Notes: a model not told the origin generated them from the letters alone. A stretch of 64,000 nucleotides of DNA from Bugula neritina (GCA_964035545.1 OZ037768.1:2531501-2595500); one strand, 5' to 3'; positions 1-14,039 are shown, counted from the stretch's first letter. Translations and numbers: made by a program.

Positions 1-1824
1 CATTATATTCGGAAGGAAAACAGTTGTGAGTAATCGAACACCTGAAGTTATTGTTTTCAATTATTAATAAATAACTAGCTTTGTCACAATGTTAATTTAA
101 ATTAAGTGTTAGTAAATAATGTAAGCTAGATTATGCAAATATTTGTTCTAGTGTTTTGCCATACTTTCAGCATTACATACATAAGTCTGAGGTTAGTTTC
201 ACAGTACACACAGTTTGTTCAAATACCAACTCTTTGACATTTGTTTAGATGAGGGCCAACACGTGGGCTACACTTGTTACGTTTTCAACAGCTTTAAAAA
301 AAGGCTTTGACTCCACTTGACAAAATTTGTTTATATTAACACTTTGGAATGAATAGAAGCAAAAAGGTGGCACAAGGTGCAACAGCATGAAGTGCAAGTT
401 GTTAGTTTATAAATGAAGCCAAAAAGACAATTAAACTATTATTTTGATATGCACTGGAAATTATTCACTAAATTTGTAATATTTTGGCACTGAACTAACT
501 GTAGTTGCACATTTCTGTGTTAAAATTATTGCATTTATGCCATTTTAGAAAATATAACAAATATATTTAGTCTATAGTAGATTAAATATTATTGATGTAC
601 AATAGATATAAACAAACAATATGCGCAGGTAGTACATTTCCTACTGCTTTAAATTAAAAGCATTCACACACAATTGTACCATCTAATCATATGATTATAC
701 ATCGCAGTATGTAATAACTAAGCTCAGTTATTTCATGAATCATTTATCAGCTTATAAGTCAAAGTAGATGTAAATAAATTTTCTTCCAGAAAAAGTAATA
801 CACTGGCATACAGTTATATGCATAAAACATAATTATTAGCTATTAGATACAGTTAGAATGGCTGTAATTTGTTTTATATACAAGCATCAGCTGCAACATA
901 TTATCATATTTTTGTTATCAAAACATGGCTAATATTTTGAGTGCATTTGCTTATTAAGTAGCAGTACCCGAGTGCTTCTATTTTTTCTAATTGGCTTTAA
1001 AATAATCAGATAATATTTCGGATCTTGCAATAGATGATTGTCTTATTGGAACATTGAGTTAAGCATTGTAACATTTGCCAAATAACGATAGGAAATTATA
1101 TTTAATAAGCAATACAGGTACGGGTGCCTATAAGTCCAGACTTTCCAGACAGCATATGCTTAGATCTTTTACTAATTGCTGAGACAATAGGCTGGCCTTG
1201 GCTTCACATTTAATTATTAATATTTTAGTTTGTCTGTAGACTGCTCTGTAGACTGTGCTGTAGACATTTACCCTCAATTATTCATACAGTAAGAAATTAA
1301 CTAATCAGCGATAATTTGTGAACTTGGTATTAAACAGCACAACATATTGTAGCTCATGAACTAATGTGTATACACACATGTTTTATAGTGTATTCAAACA
1401 TATTATATCATTATCCTCCCTGTTATATTAATTTTCATCCTTAAAATATGATGAAATTAATTTTTTGTTGATAAACATATAATATCAATTGATGATATTT
1501 TATTAACATTTATAACAAATTTATATCATCAATTTTGAAAATGAACAGTTAGATAGAAATAATAATGCTATGCTATGTTTGAATATATACATTAGCTTAA
1601 AAACTGCAATATATTATGTTGTGCATTCCAAAATCAATTTCGCAAATCATTGCTAATTAGTTTTCTTTTAGTTAATATTAAAATTAGTTCATAAACATGT
1701 TTTAATAATTATCCTAATAATTAAGAAAGCATTTCAGATATATTTTATAGAATTGCTGACAAATCCAATATCTCAGTCAATGTTGACTTTAGGCTGTGTT
1801 AATGTATAATTTATGTTGTTTTAG
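1..1824. other. Non-coding AT-rich stretch upstream of the LHFPL-like exon
   Basis: I see no open coding exon here on either strand; stops are dense and base composition is strongly AT-rich. It most likely belongs to the intron preceding the exon at 1825, because the exon needs upstream coding sequence that must lie left of the window. No clear repeat or RNA gene was recognised. Confidence 0.5.
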
Positions 1825-2045
1825 GAGTGTTGCTATTGACAGCGTTGGTGACTTTCCCTGTTGGATTTGATGATGCTAAAATACAAGAAATGTGTGGTGC
1901 TCATAGTACCTTGTATAGACTCGACACATGCAGTATTGGATGGAGTTATGTTCTCTCTACAGCGTGTTCCGTGCTCTGCTTTGTGCTACCTATCTTATCT
2001 CATTATATATTGCACTCTTCTGCCTACGACCATACCTTACTCTAA
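1825..2045 (+). CDS. LHFPL-family tetraspan membrane protein, last coding exon (partial)
   Basis: The exon follows a good acceptor (TTTTAG at 1819-1824) and opens in phase 1 (needs one base from the previous exon), then runs 73 codons to TAA. It encodes a hydrophobic start (VLLLTALVTFPVGF), an extracellular loop with the paired cysteines of the family (MCGAH, then DTCSIGW) and a final membrane helix (SYVLSTACSVLCFVLPILSH) before a short tail. The C-G...C-x-x-G-W pattern between the third and fourth helices is what I recall for LHFPL proteins, which are four-pass membrane proteins related to claudins and PMP22. Earlier exons are outside the window, so the subfamily member cannot be named. It converges on DEF8; the stop codons are only 379 bp apart. 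A claudin-like relative outside LHFPL remains possible. Confidence 0.62.
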
Positions 2046-2292
2046 TTACGCTCACAGTATGGCTGTGTGTTTACAAGGACCTATATTTTAACATACAGTT
2101 AATTAAATTCAGGAGCTAAAGTTATATTTTAAACTATGAGCTTATTGGCCGGCTACCCAAATAGGCCAAAGTGGAGATAGGTGGGAATGTAAGCCTAGTG
2201 GCGTCAATTTCTTGAAACTATGAAATGAAAAGTCAGGCTGATAGCTTTTATAAAAGAGAAAAAAGTTTGCAAGACTGTTCAATTTAATCACT

Positions 2293-2298
2293 TTTATT
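2293..2298 (-). terminator. Probable polyadenylation signal of DEF8
   Basis: AATAAA on the minus strand lies 127 bp beyond the DEF8 stop codon. It overlaps the likely 3' UTR of the converging LHFPL-like gene. Confidence 0.4.
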
Positions 2299-2336
2299 TT
2301 ATTTTTTTTACTTTTTCACATATTATGCCATATAAA

Positions 2337-2342
2337 AATAAA
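2337..2342 (+). terminator. Probable polyadenylation signal of the LHFPL-like gene
   Basis: AATAAA on the plus strand lies about 290 bp after the LHFPL-like stop. If both this and the DEF8 signal at 2293-2298 are used, the two 3' UTRs overlap tail to tail. Confidence 0.35.
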
Positions 2343-2424
2343 TGAGAAATTTATCAAAATGTTAGCAATTATGAAAAATATTATTGTGAATTAAACGATC
2401 ATAAAATAAGTTAATAATATCACA

Positions 2425-4427
2425 TCATGATATAGTAGCTTGTTCAATTTGTCGTAAGATCTCGGCTTTTCTCTCATTCTCTCTCAACCTCTTCAGCTTC
2501 CGTTCACATTTTGGGCAGCCAAAAGCAGCTTTAGTAAAGCAATGCTTGTGATATACATTAGAGCATTCTTTACAAAGCATGCATATATTATCAAAAGGAA
2601 AGAGAATTTCAGGTTTTTGACAGATTTCACAATAATACCCTTTACCCCGGCATGACGCACAGTCAATCTTGATATGCGCTGCAAAACTAGCGTGCACATT
2701 CACAATATTAGGTAACAGTTTTTCATTAACCAGTTCGACAAGGTCGTGTACGCTGTAACAGTCAGCATTGTCTACGAAATGCTGCCTACCTTCCAGCAGT
2801 AAGAGCAACTTACTCTGCATGGCTAACTGGCAGGAAAGGAAGTAAGTTTTCATGAGCAAAATTTCCGAGCGGAGTTTCTTCACTTCACTCAATTCCTCGA
2901 CATAGTTGAGGAGATATTTGTTGTGCTGCTCCACCGCCAGAACTGGCCTGTGATACATGAGTCGCAGGTACTGTTTAGAGGCTCTACACACTCTTCGCGG
3001 AATGAAGTCCCAGTTATGCACTATTCTAGCAGGTATGACTGTCTCGTCATTCCAATGACACGTCGGACAGTAGTAATTCCCTGTGTAGTCACATTGCCTT
3101 GGTTCTACACCGCCGGACTTGTAAGAGATGGGAGTCTGACATTCAAAGCACTTATAGTTTTGAGCAGCCAGCCCTCGCTCCTTACAAATAGTCATGAGGT
3201 GTGTGGAGGATTCACTGATCTTTTTAGAGGCGCACATTCTTTTTAAAGAGTTCAGACATTTTTCATGGCAGCAGATATGACAGGAAATGCAGGAATACCA
3301 GGTGTGAATAACTCCCCATACGACAGTCAAACACACTTCACAGTAACGTTCCGTTTCTGCAGATGATTCCTTCAGACGGAACTCGTGGCCGTATATAGTC
3401 TTAGAGTTAGCATTATTTGTAATGTTAGCCGGGTTTTCCAATTCTGTTTGTCGCAGACGAAGACCGATAAGTTTCTCAATGAGTTGTCCTCTCTCTGGAC
3501 TATCTTCTGATTTTGTGTAAATAAGCTCTTTCAGCTTGTCAATTTCCTGTTTCACATCTACAGCATGATAAATCAGTTACTGTACTCATAGGGGCATTGA
3601 GTAAATCTAAGAAATCTCTTACTACTTAAAGTACATAACTACATTGCTACTACAAGAACACACCTTTCACATTCACCTATTCATTATAGAAGTTGTTGAA
3701 CTGCTGGTTGAAATCAATATATGAATAGCTAATCCCAACCTTTCAACAGTGTATAGAAGAATATGCTTATAATAACAGTAATGATCCCTATATCATTCTG
3801 GAGTTGTACAGTTTACACTACTTAGAATGGAATTGTTTTTATAAGTTTAAAATCAACAAAACCTTACATACAAGATAAGCTATGCTCAATAAGTTGTCTG
3901 TATGATAGAGATGCTTGTGCTAACTGTTCTATATTCCTACCTCTTAGTCTAGAGAGGTCTCCTGGTAACCCAAAGTGGTCATCTAGCATATTCACAATAA
4001 GAGGTTCGTCTTGTAAGCCAATGTCTTCATTCTGAAGGTAATTGGAATCAGAGTCAGTGCGAGTACGACTGGAGAAGTTGATTTCACTAGGATACACATC
4101 GTAGATGCTCTCCTCACGATCTCTGTCCTCCACGTCCGAGCAGTCACTGGCAGCGATGTCCTCAAAAGGATTAGCAGCTGAGTCAGCATTAGGAACCAAA
4201 CTGCATTTAGATAGAACATACAATCAACACTTAAAATATTTATAATATTACCACTGATTTTATATTTGAAATTGAAAATATATCAAATAATTGAATTTTG
4301 GTTAAAATGTTGTGTACTTTGAGCCAGAGTGAATTTTATCATCTTCATTAGAGTCATCACTTTCAGAGAAAGAACTCGTAGAGTTGAAGAACTTTATTGT
4401 AGCGGCTGACTTCCTTTGAGCGGCCAT
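2425..4427 (-). CDS. DEF8: DEF8 homologue (C1 domain plus Rubicon-homology zinc domain)
   Basis: Three coding exons, 4427-4318, 4200-3872 and 3557-2425, join in phase to a 523-residue protein; the last exon is 1.13 kb without interruption. The first 146 residues are acidic and serine-rich and probably disordered. A C1-type zinc finger spans about residues 204-255 (H-x12...CEVC...CISC...H-E-K-C). The C-terminal half is the Rubicon-homology (zf-RING_9) domain, with CFEC, CDYTGNYYCPTCHWND, IPARIVHNWDF and a final series of Cys/His pairs ending CPKC. These strings match human DEF8 almost without gaps. In vertebrates DEF8 works with PLEKHM1 and Rab7 in lysosome positioning and bone-resorbing cells; that role is inferred here. 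The start ATG at 4427 opens a short exon whose donor is AAA|GTACAC. It is divergent from NDRG, 1.07 kb away. Confidence 0.93.
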
Positions 4428-5496
4428 TGTGGCAAGTTAATAAACTATAAATAGAACCAACAGCGTTTGTATTAAAAAACTTATATAATAGTCTAATAGA
4501 TACATGTATTCCTCAAATATGTTTTATATTCTCATGACTATTTAAATGGGAGGGGGGGGGGCTGTTATTAGCAGAACATGGTCTAATGGTTAAGTTTCAG
4601 TTTGTCATTTGCATTTAATAATCATTTCAAATATTTTTTCACAATCATAATGATGATTCAAAAATCGGATCTTAAAGTTAATAATTATGATCATGATAGT
4701 TTTAAATCACACTTGACCCTGGGATTTGGATTTTTCACTACCCACTACTGCTACAGCTACTCACACTCAGTGTCACACTCTGACTCACTAGTCACTAGCC
4801 TTGTGAATTGTCAATAACTAAAAGTAGAACTATAAATGAATATCAATATAAATATGGTTATGAGTATGATTAATAGTAATACTATAAATATGACATTGAC
4901 AATAAAATTTTATAATATTAATAAAGATTGTTTATAATTTATTAATTATAATATTAATAATAATTCAAATTGCGTTAATTTAAATGTTTAGTTTTACGTA
5001 AGCAAATTTTTAGATAACTGCAATGAAGGTGCGCCAAATTAAATTGTAAAGCGTATAAAAATACCTATAAAGTGTACACAGAATAAAATAAATTGTGCAA
5101 TCTGAATCTTCATTTGGTTCTATACACAAGACTGAAGACAAGTAATTCAGTACAGTTTTAATTTATACTTGTATTTTTACGCATCGCCTGGTCATGTGAT
5201 GCTTTTGTGAAAGCCTTAGAGCTACAAATATATATAATATTTTTCATCAGCGCATACATAGAGAAACTGAATGCACGTCTATACAAACAAATTTTAGTCT
5301 AGGGCAAATACTATTGATCTCTGGAAATTGTTAGCTATATTCTATATGAATATATTGAATTGCTTTTATCTTAGAAGAGATCACTCAGATTCTAGCAGGT
5401 TTTGTTTCTCTTCTCAATAACAATTTCTAGTTCTAGCCAAAAGCACATCTCAAATTCGCTGTTTTTACACTTTAGAATTAATATTTAGCTGTAGCT
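4428..5496. promoter_or_regulatory. Divergent intergenic region between DEF8 and NDRG
   Basis: No coding exon is evident between the two start codons. Transcription start sites of both genes probably lie here. A run of at least ten G residues sits at 4552-4561, about 125 bp upstream of the DEF8 ATG. I see no other defined motif; the regulatory role is inferred only from the head-to-head layout. Confidence 0.4.
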
Positions 5497-8400
5497 ATGG
5501 CTTCTCCTGAGGAAATTCGGCTTTTCACAATATCATCTGAAGTTCCTGAAACAAGGTCGCTTCACAAAACTGCTTTTTCGGAATCTCAGGTGAGAGACTT
5601 CTGACTCCAATTCTTATTCTAAGTTTCAGCCCCAGCCTAGCACCGAGTCTCAGTCTTTTTGATAAAACTAAATCAAAATGATTCTGAAAGTGATGATCAT
5701 CATCATTATCATAGTTATAGTATAAGTATCACAGTTCCGCTGTCACTCACACTGTGCCTAGCTCATACAGTCGATACAGCTTGAGGTTTAACTTTAGTTT
5801 TTAAGTAAAAATGAAATTTTTCAAAGACTTAGATCATAGATGGATCGAAAGTTTAAGCTGATTTTTAATTATTTACAAATTAAAACAAGAAATTTATAGT
5901 TTTTAATTCCTTAGCACTTGCTTTTAATTTGCACATTCAGCATTTATTTTCAGCATCTTATAATTATAGTTATTTATGTGGTGTGCACACCACACATCTT
6001 TATTTTATTGTAACTGTAAGGCAATTTCAAGTGTTTTACTGACTTTGATTTACAAGTATTTAAACTGTTTTAGGAACAAGATGTACCAACTGAATACGGC
6101 ATCATAAAGGTTGCAATTCAAGGAAACACAAAAAAGCCAGCTATTATAACATATCATGACATTGGTCTCAATCGTATGTATATAATATATCTCGTGACTT
6201 GGCTCTATGTTTAAGAGAAAAAGTTTTGTGTTACTTGAGTAGCTCATCATGTGTCGTTTACTATGAAGCATGTTGGCTGTCATGAATCTCAGTTTGAATC
6301 TATCTTCTGCCAGTCTTTGATGTTGTTTATCCTCACATTCTTGTGATTTTTAATTCTAATATAGTTCTTTGAGTACCATTTTTCCTTGTCAAATGGCCAA
6401 ATAAGTAGCACACTACCATCTTGGCTGAAATAAGGCTATATTTTGTAAAGTGGCACCACATTCACTGAAATGAATATTTTCAGATGTCACTGGATTCCAA
6501 AACTTCTTCCATTTTACTGATATGGTAGTTATTCTGGAACATTTTTGTGTCTATCACATCAACGCTCCTGGACAAGATGATGGAGCTCTACCACTGATTC
6601 AAGGGTAGGTCAATGTATATTCACTTCATGCTCTCGGCTCAAACATTGTTCTGGTCTGTTGTATCAATATTTTTTCAACAAATAGAAATGAAAATTCAAC
6701 TCTCGTTTTGGGCAAGCAGCTGTGCTGGAAATATGTTATTTTTTATTTCGTTTCTTAGTTACATCTGAGAATGAATAAACTTTTGACAAAATGTCAGTCT
6801 TTTATAAGCTGACAGAGAAATAAGAATGGCTTTAGTACAATTTGTTTTACTGTTTTAGTTAACATTTGCCCAGCTACTTGTTTTGCAACTCTGAGTTTGT
6901 TGTGAATCAGTAACTGTAGAACTTTCCAGAACAAGTATTTTATTGAGGGTTGTTTGTGTTACAAATATCTTATTTCATAAAGTTTCACAATCATGTTACC
7001 AGGACTTCTAACTGTTTATTTCATACTACAGGAAGATTAACCGACAGAAAGATGGGTTTGTATTTCTTCACACAAAGTGATTTGGGTGGTGACAGTAGCT
7101 CTTTTCCACTGCCATATAAATACATGATTTGTACTACTTACACAATTAATTTGCTCTCTGTGATTGCTAAGTTTCAGGTGTAACATCAGGCTTTGACTTG
7201 TCTGGTTAGAAAGCTTCACATTAACACAATAAACACGTCAAGTCATGCCATCTCTGTATAGATTATTGCTCTCCCCAGTGCACGAAGTGCTCTGGGTATT
7301 ACCTGCGCTGATTTTTGCTGGTTTGTTTATTACCTGCGCAAGGAATAAACAAAACTAGCAAAAGCACACCTGAAACCTTTTCAGTGAGACTTTGTGTTAA
7401 TCTAATTTCTGCAGTATAAATATGCTGCCCTTCTTGCCATGCTGACACAGAGTCTGTTTTCTAGTTTCTCCTTCGTAGCTAGTGACACTGTATTTCTGTG
7501 TTATCTAAATAGGGCAGTGTTTATCTACTGAGTATAATATACTGGCGGTAGCACTTAGGACTGTGTTAGCTTCTAATTTCCCTTCTTAGCTGAAAGCACA
7601 CAGTCATTTAGTAGAAGTATGTTATCTATACATAATGTAGTGTATATTGTAAGCTGTGTAGCTGTAATATACACATACCTGATTCATAACACCAGCCACT
7701 CTTTATTCCTCATTCTGTAAGCATAGTATTGATTGGCCCATGTGTTACTGATCTACAAAGTAGGTTGAAGTAATAATATGCAAGAAATAGTGTTATCTTG
7801 CTTTTCATGAGTAATAAATGTGTAACACATTGCGCTATACAACTTGTTCCAATGAGTGTCATTAACATCATGTGTTCACTCTCTACCCCTCCCCTCCTGT
7901 GTACAGTAACAGTGTCTTATCCACTTCTCCTCACCTGGTGTATCTCCACCATTACCTGGTGTATCTCTACCATTACCTGGTGTATCTCTACCAGTACCTG
8001 GTGTATCTCTACCATTACCTGGTGTATCTCTACCATTACCTGGTGTATCCTATACCATTACCTGGTGTATCCTATACCATTACCTGGTGTATCTCTACCA
8101 TTACCTGGTGTATCTCTACCATTACCTGGTATATCTCTACCAGTACCTGGTGTATCTACTCCATTCACCTGCATTAACACTCCATTTAAAGTATTGTGTG
8201 ATGAGATTTATAGAAGGTTATATTGGTGTAGTATAGTAGTAAATTATACAGAATGACGGCATGTTCTAATCTTACATGTCATGTGTACAGGTGTAATTGA
8301 TATTTAATTGCCTATTCTGAATCTAGCCAAGTATGAGTGATTGGCTGCAGGGTAGTTCCGTGCACTACTATCAGTATGATTGCAGCACACATTCTCTTTA

Positions 8401-11400
8401 GAATAAAACTATCTAAATATTGCAAGCAGTGCAAACACACTTCCACTTGTGTACAATAACTCAATGGGTTTTAAACCTAGATCTGTGAAAATAAATATAT
8501 TTTTCATTACTTAAGGTACTATACTAATTTCTTACCTGCAGTATGAAAAATCTGCTGTAGAAACTGTGTAATTTAGATTATTTTTGTTGAAAGCCAACTT
8601 TAGCTGTAATGAGGTGTAAACGTCATTATTGTAGGCAGACTGTTGTTTCACCCATAACTTACACCTAAGTGTTGTATTAAATTGCAATGCTATTTGTAAC
8701 TTATATGCTAAACTCTGTCTTTTGCATATGCTAGGATTTCATTTAGAATTTCAATACATCTAAACATACTCGCTGATTTTCTAGAGCTTCTATGGTGTAT
8801 ATATAACCAATTTACTAGCTGGAATTTCTTGCTTGGCTCACACTATTAATAACTTTTCTAATCTGAAGTAGATAGTTTAATAACCTTGTCTACATGATAT
8901 GTCCAATAATTCTAGTACTAGTAATAGTAGTACTCGCACTGAGACTACTAGTAGTACTAGTACTAGTGCTATTACTAGTAGTACTAGTAATAGTAGTACT
9001 CGCACTGAGACTACTAGTAGTACTAGTACTAGTGTTATTACTAGTAGTGCTAGTAATAGTAGCAGAGTTCTTACTAGTAGTACTAGTTACAGTAGCAGAG
9101 TTATTGAACTAGTAGTAGTGCCAGTAATTTGTAGGTTTACTATAACCAATTACTGTTAACTCTTATCTTGTTATTGTTTATACTTGCATAACATGTCTTG
9201 TTTCAACTAAGACAATGTTTACTTATAATATTTATACAGTGAATTACGATTAGGGAAACTGTTTTTGTTTACCGCTCCCTACCCTAAGCAAAGGTTTTTA
9301 TATTTCGTCCTGACCCTTTGACCAGTGCATACATATCTATACTGTAGTATTGGCTCAGCTCTAATGTTGGTAGCCAATTCTTGTAGGTATGTGTATCCCA
9401 CCATGGATCAGCTTGCTGATACAGTTAGTGCTACTGTGTCCTATTTTGGCCTCAGATCTGTGATTGGGTTTGGTGTTGGAGCTGGGGCTAATGTTTTAGC
9501 CAGATATGCTGTGAGTATAGTACATTATACTAAATGTAAGATGATTGAGTGGCTATTGTACGTGTATAATACTGAAACTAACCTTACCTGGGTACATAGT
9601 ATTATAATTAGGTTGATTATAAAGTCATGCTGTATGATGAATAATATATACATAAAGTGATAGGACTACCATATTATCTGTATTTCTAGAATAATCAAAT
9701 GACAATTACAAGCTCACTCTAAAATGGCATTGTATTATATTTAATATGGAAATAACCTAAAAGATATTATGCTCCAAGAAAGAAAATATTGACACAAGTG
9801 TTATTATATAATGCTTACTGTATTGCTGTGAACTAGCTCATTATATTATATTATATTATATTACCTCCACTCTTGGTGACTGCATGTCATGGTGTTTGGT
9901 TTTAGCTGAAGAATCCAAAGAAAGTTGAGGGGCTGGCATTGATCAACCCCGACGCTGCCCAGTGTGGCTGGGTGGAATGGGGCTATCAGAAGGTGAGTCA
10001 ATATTTAATCTCAGAGATTCTCTCAATTCATCAGCTACTATTGAGTTTGCTGGAAAAAGTTTTCTCGGTTTTATTTTCTAATCACAGGTAGACATGTGTG
10101 TGGTAAGCTAGCAGCTAGCAGTATCATTTCCTGCTCTTTTTTAGTTCAACTCCTGGTACCTGAAGAGTGGAAACTTGACTCAGTATACTGAAGACTATCT
10201 CCTCTGGCACTGGTTTGGCAGAGTAAGTTCTACAAGCCATAGAGTCACCATACTAATTGTTACCCTCAGAGGGTAGACAACTTCAATGTGTAAACTACTT
10301 GTTTTCTGTGCTTATTTTTTTTCATTGATATTCGGAAAAGGTTTTTGGATTTTTGTATGTTTAGCCCTGAGTTTTTAAATCATGCCAGCCTTAGCCTCTG
10401 CTATAGTCTGCGATTTTATGGCTACATTGTTTCACAGGCTACGAAAGACAGTAACACAGACCTGGTCCATGTCTACCGACAGTATATCAAGACTATTAAC
10501 CCAGTCAACCTTGCTCTTCTCATAGACTCCTACTGTGCCAGAAGTGACCTCAAGCTAAAACGACCTTCACCTAATAGCCAAGATAAAACAGGCTCTCTCA
10601 GGTTGTTAGATATTTGAATTTATTCCAAGATCTTGTATTTTCCTTTCCTCAATGCCAATAGGTGTCAAGTTTAATTCACATTAACGTTTTAAAGTTCTAT
10701 TTATTTAAGCCAAAAATAGTTGAGCTGTGTTTATAATTAGTTGTCTTTTTACTGTGTTATACCCTCTACTAACCATGTAGATGCAGGGTGGTTTTGCTAA
10801 GGTTATAAAATACTGATGAGCTTTTTAAATAGCGGTAAGCTAAGGGTCACTGGTAGTTGTTATATCACATGTCATCAAAATTTTGAAAATCGTTAGCAAT
10901 GTTAAAGTATTTGTTTTGCTACTTTAAGATTTTTCAAGGAAAAACCTTCTGGGGTAAATACTGTCACCTGTTTATCCTATGAGGTGAATATTGCAGGTGC
11001 AACTGTATGCTGGTGGTGGGAGATCACGGACCACTAGTTGACGAGGCGGTAGACATGAACAGTAGAATGGACCCCGCTATCACCACACTCGTCAAAGTAT
11101 GCTCTCTGTACATTCTACTACCTCTTACTGAATTGTAGCTGAGCTTTGGTCCTTGAGGGGGAATAACTCCATATCATAAAACTTTGATATTTTATAAAAA
11201 ATATGGCTAGAATAGCAGTACATGGCAGTACATGGCTAGAATTCTCTTTATTCCAAACATGCTGTAACATTGTGAAGCTATTGGTATATAGAACAAGTGT
11301 AGGGCCGTGTGTATGTATGTAGAGGCTATATGTGCACATATTTAGGCCATATGCAGCCCACATATTAGTATATATTGACATATATTATCTGTTGGGTTAT

Positions 11401-12686
11401 TCATTTTTATCAAATGTTATAATAGGTATGAGTAATTATATAATACTCATACCTAACATAATATAACATAATGTACTATAGTATGGTTTATATAACATCA
11501 CCAGTGTCGTGCATTGTTGGTTTTCTATAAATATTTATATGGTGTCTTGTAAAGTTTCTATTTCCTTAATGATATATGATCCGCTATGGTTGATGCACTA
11601 AGCATAGTGATATACTAGCTAAAAATTTAATTATAGTATAATATAGTATAGTTATTATATATTAATATAAGATATGCAATATAATGTATGTGTTATATTT
11701 TTATATATCATATTATATAAATATATAACACACAGTATTTTATATATTTATATTATAAATTATAAGTTGTGCCATGTATGTGTATACTGGTGTTTCTGTA
11801 CTGCAGCTCCAAGACTGTGGCGGCATGGTTCTAGAGGAAGCCCCTTCTAAGTTGGCAGAGTCATTCAGACTCTTCCTACAAGGTCTCGGTTACAGTAAGT
11901 TCTCAGTCTATACAATAAGATTGTGATACTGTGTGTTATATTCCACAGTAAGCTACTGGGATTAGCCTGACAATAATACTACGTACTAGATGCGTTGTGT
12001 AGATGTGTATATTTCCAAGTAACTGAATAACTAACTGATTAGAGAAGAATAGGCTGATGAACACTGTGAAAGCATTTATTATTTTTTGAATATTGATCAA
12101 TATGATAATTGCTGCCAATAGAAAAGTAATTTCATTTTATTTTATTTCTGCATTTGCATTAACAAAAAGAAATATCACAGCATTAAAACTTTGATTCACA
12201 CAATTATTCGATATTTAGCAACTTGAATAATAAACTATCAAATTAATATATTTTATAGGTTATTATTGTTTATGTTGCATACCTATACAGAGTAATTTTA
12301 GGCATAGTTATGTTTGCAATATATTCGCTGTACCTTTCTGTTTTCATTTTAAAACAAAGACATCTCCTAATAAACTTAGCAGAAAAATCGTGCTAATAAT
12401 ATTGTCTAGTCTGAACTAATTTTTCTCGTCTAAGATCATTTTATAAATCATGTAAGTTTATGTAATCTAAGAAATATAATTGATTAAATACAAGCTAGTA
12501 TATTAGTATATTATAAATATTTCCACAATACAACATTTAATATCGCGTACTCTTGTAGTTCCCCTATTGAGTCAGGCTAAGCTGGTGGAAGCCAGGGAGA
12601 AACACAAGTCTATACCAACTGATCCATTATCCACACTAACAGCAGGTGGAGATAATGATGACTCCCTGTTTCCAACCAACTGTTAG
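5497..12686 (+). CDS. NDRG: NDRG-family alpha/beta-hydrolase-fold protein
   Basis: Ten exons join in phase to 360 residues: 5497-5589, 6074-6173, 6484-6604, 9387-9510, 9906-9992, 10145-10222, 10438-10601, 10997-11096, 11807-11894, 12559-12686. All junctions are GT-AG. Hallmarks of the N-myc downstream-regulated family are in order: YG and PAIITYHDIGLN near the N-terminus, HINAPGQDDGA, YPTMDQLAD, the elbow GFGVGAGANVLARYA, GLALINPD and MLVVGDHGP, then LFLQGLGY near the end. The elbow lacks the nucleophile serine of true hydrolases (G-V-G-A-G), as is usual for this non-enzymatic family. The C-terminus is short and lacks the decapeptide repeats of NDRG1. Family members affect differentiation, stress responses and vesicle traffic. 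Which vertebrate paralogue it matches cannot be said. Intron 3 (2.8 kb) carries two tandem arrays. Confidence 0.95.
7932..8170. repeat. 21 bp minisatellite in NDRG intron 3
   Basis: About eleven copies of a unit near TGTATCTCTACCATTACCTGG run head to tail, with a few 1-2 bp variants such as CCTATACC in place of CTCTACC. Both plus-strand frames read through as low-complexity peptides, which are not genes. It lies deep inside the intron, away from either splice site. Confidence 0.85.
8912..9118. repeat. ACT/AGT-rich tandem array in NDRG intron 3
   Basis: A patchwork of ACTAGTAGT-type triplets contains a clear 66 bp tandem duplication: CGCACTGAGACTACTAGTAG recurs at 8935 and 9001. Degenerate triplet copies continue to about 9118. 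The array is about 270 bp upstream of exon 4. Confidence 0.8.
11423..11455. other. Perfect 12 bp hairpin in NDRG intron 8
   Basis: TAGGTATGAGTA at 11423-11434 is the exact reverse complement of 11444-11455, separated by a 9-base AT loop. No gene or terminator context explains it. It may be a chance palindrome in AT-rich intron sequence. Confidence 0.5.
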
Positions 12687-14039
12687 GGGTGCTACTCACA
12701 ACCTCTCACACTAACTCTCGATGACTGCTGATGATCTGAGGCTATGTTCTCACAACTGAGAGGCTAGAAGATCTGCTACTACTCTAATCTAGTTAATATA
12801 TATGATGCCAAATTATTGTTTTATTATCATACTTATACTAATTGTTATAAATTAATGTTTGTTGTTTGTTATTAAAGACTGTGCTATTACATAGGTATAT
12901 TATCTCAATGTTATGGTAAGATTTATCCCTTCTTAAAATGTATAATGGTATACACAGTGGGCATTGGTGCATGACCTGCTAGCATGTTAAATGTTTTGAT
13001 GGCAAAGTCCTACTCATGCATGTGATATTAAATACTTAAACCTAAGTTGTAAAATTTCATTGTGCATTTTTTCTACTCTGTGTACTTGTATTGTAAATGT
13101 ATACATACTAGTATGTATAAGTATAATAGACGGTACAAGTAAATATGTATTATTTTACTTTGTGTTTATTGTACTTAACTGGTTATGCCACACCTTATAT
13201 TTTACTTCACATGTAGAGAAAAGCAAACAAACATAAAATTTATGTATGATTTCAATTCTTGAGCAAATCCTTACTTGCATAGATGATAATTATAAATTTA
13301 AGCTTTAAACTAATATATAGAAATTATAATGTGTCTTCATTTATTATACAATATGGTTTATACAATAAAAATAAATTTTTCTGTTTTAATATAATGATGT
13401 GTAGTGAAGCTTAATTGACTTACGATTTTTTTCATCTTCAGGCCAAATGAAAAAAAACTGTGACAAAATTTGCCCATTTGTAATTGCAGTTCGACTTCAC
13501 TTTTAAAACGAAATAAGGAAGCTAAAAGATTCATGAAAATACCAAATAATGATTGATAACTTGTTCTTTTTCTTATTAACAAAAATGTAATTGGTAGTTT
13601 TTCATGAATAAACAGGAATGTTTTCTGGGAGTTGTCCTAACAACAACAAGTATATCGTATAGTCTGTGGCCAAAGTTTGTTCAGCGGCTATTGCGCATGA
13701 AATGAAATAGACGTCCGTCGACAATATTTACATCGCGAAAAACAAGTAAACTTGCCAGTTTTAGTTTATATTCATATTGATATTATAATACTAGGGTTTG
13801 AATTTCTCATATCGACTAACATTATTGTCAAAGTTTAAAATTAAATACTTTGCCAATATGATGTAAGCTGATGAATGATTAGTGATGGAGTTACAATTTC
13901 AATTTGCTTCTCAATTTTAATTTTAAGGCTGAAGCATCCAAATGCACGAGACTGATCACTGAGTCAAAGTGAAAGTAAAACTCGAAGTGTCGAGCAGCGT
14001 TTTTTTAATTAGTTGCATAGTTAAAATAAAAATATAAAT
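12687..14039. other. Intergenic region NDRG to STRIP
   Basis: It holds the NDRG 3' UTR and the STRIP upstream region. A candidate polyadenylation signal, ATTAAA, is at 12871-12876, 185 bp after the NDRG stop. The last few hundred bases before 14040 should contain the STRIP promoter, but I recognise no specific element. No coding exon is visible. Confidence 0.45.

Noticed and set aside
2923-3246. 107-codon plus-strand frame inside DEF8
   Set aside because: Antisense shadow of the long DEF8 exon, which matches a known family throughout.
7798-8256. Plus-strand 152- and 101-codon frames rich in TWCIST / YLVYL
   Set aside because: Read-through of the 21 bp array in NDRG intron 3.
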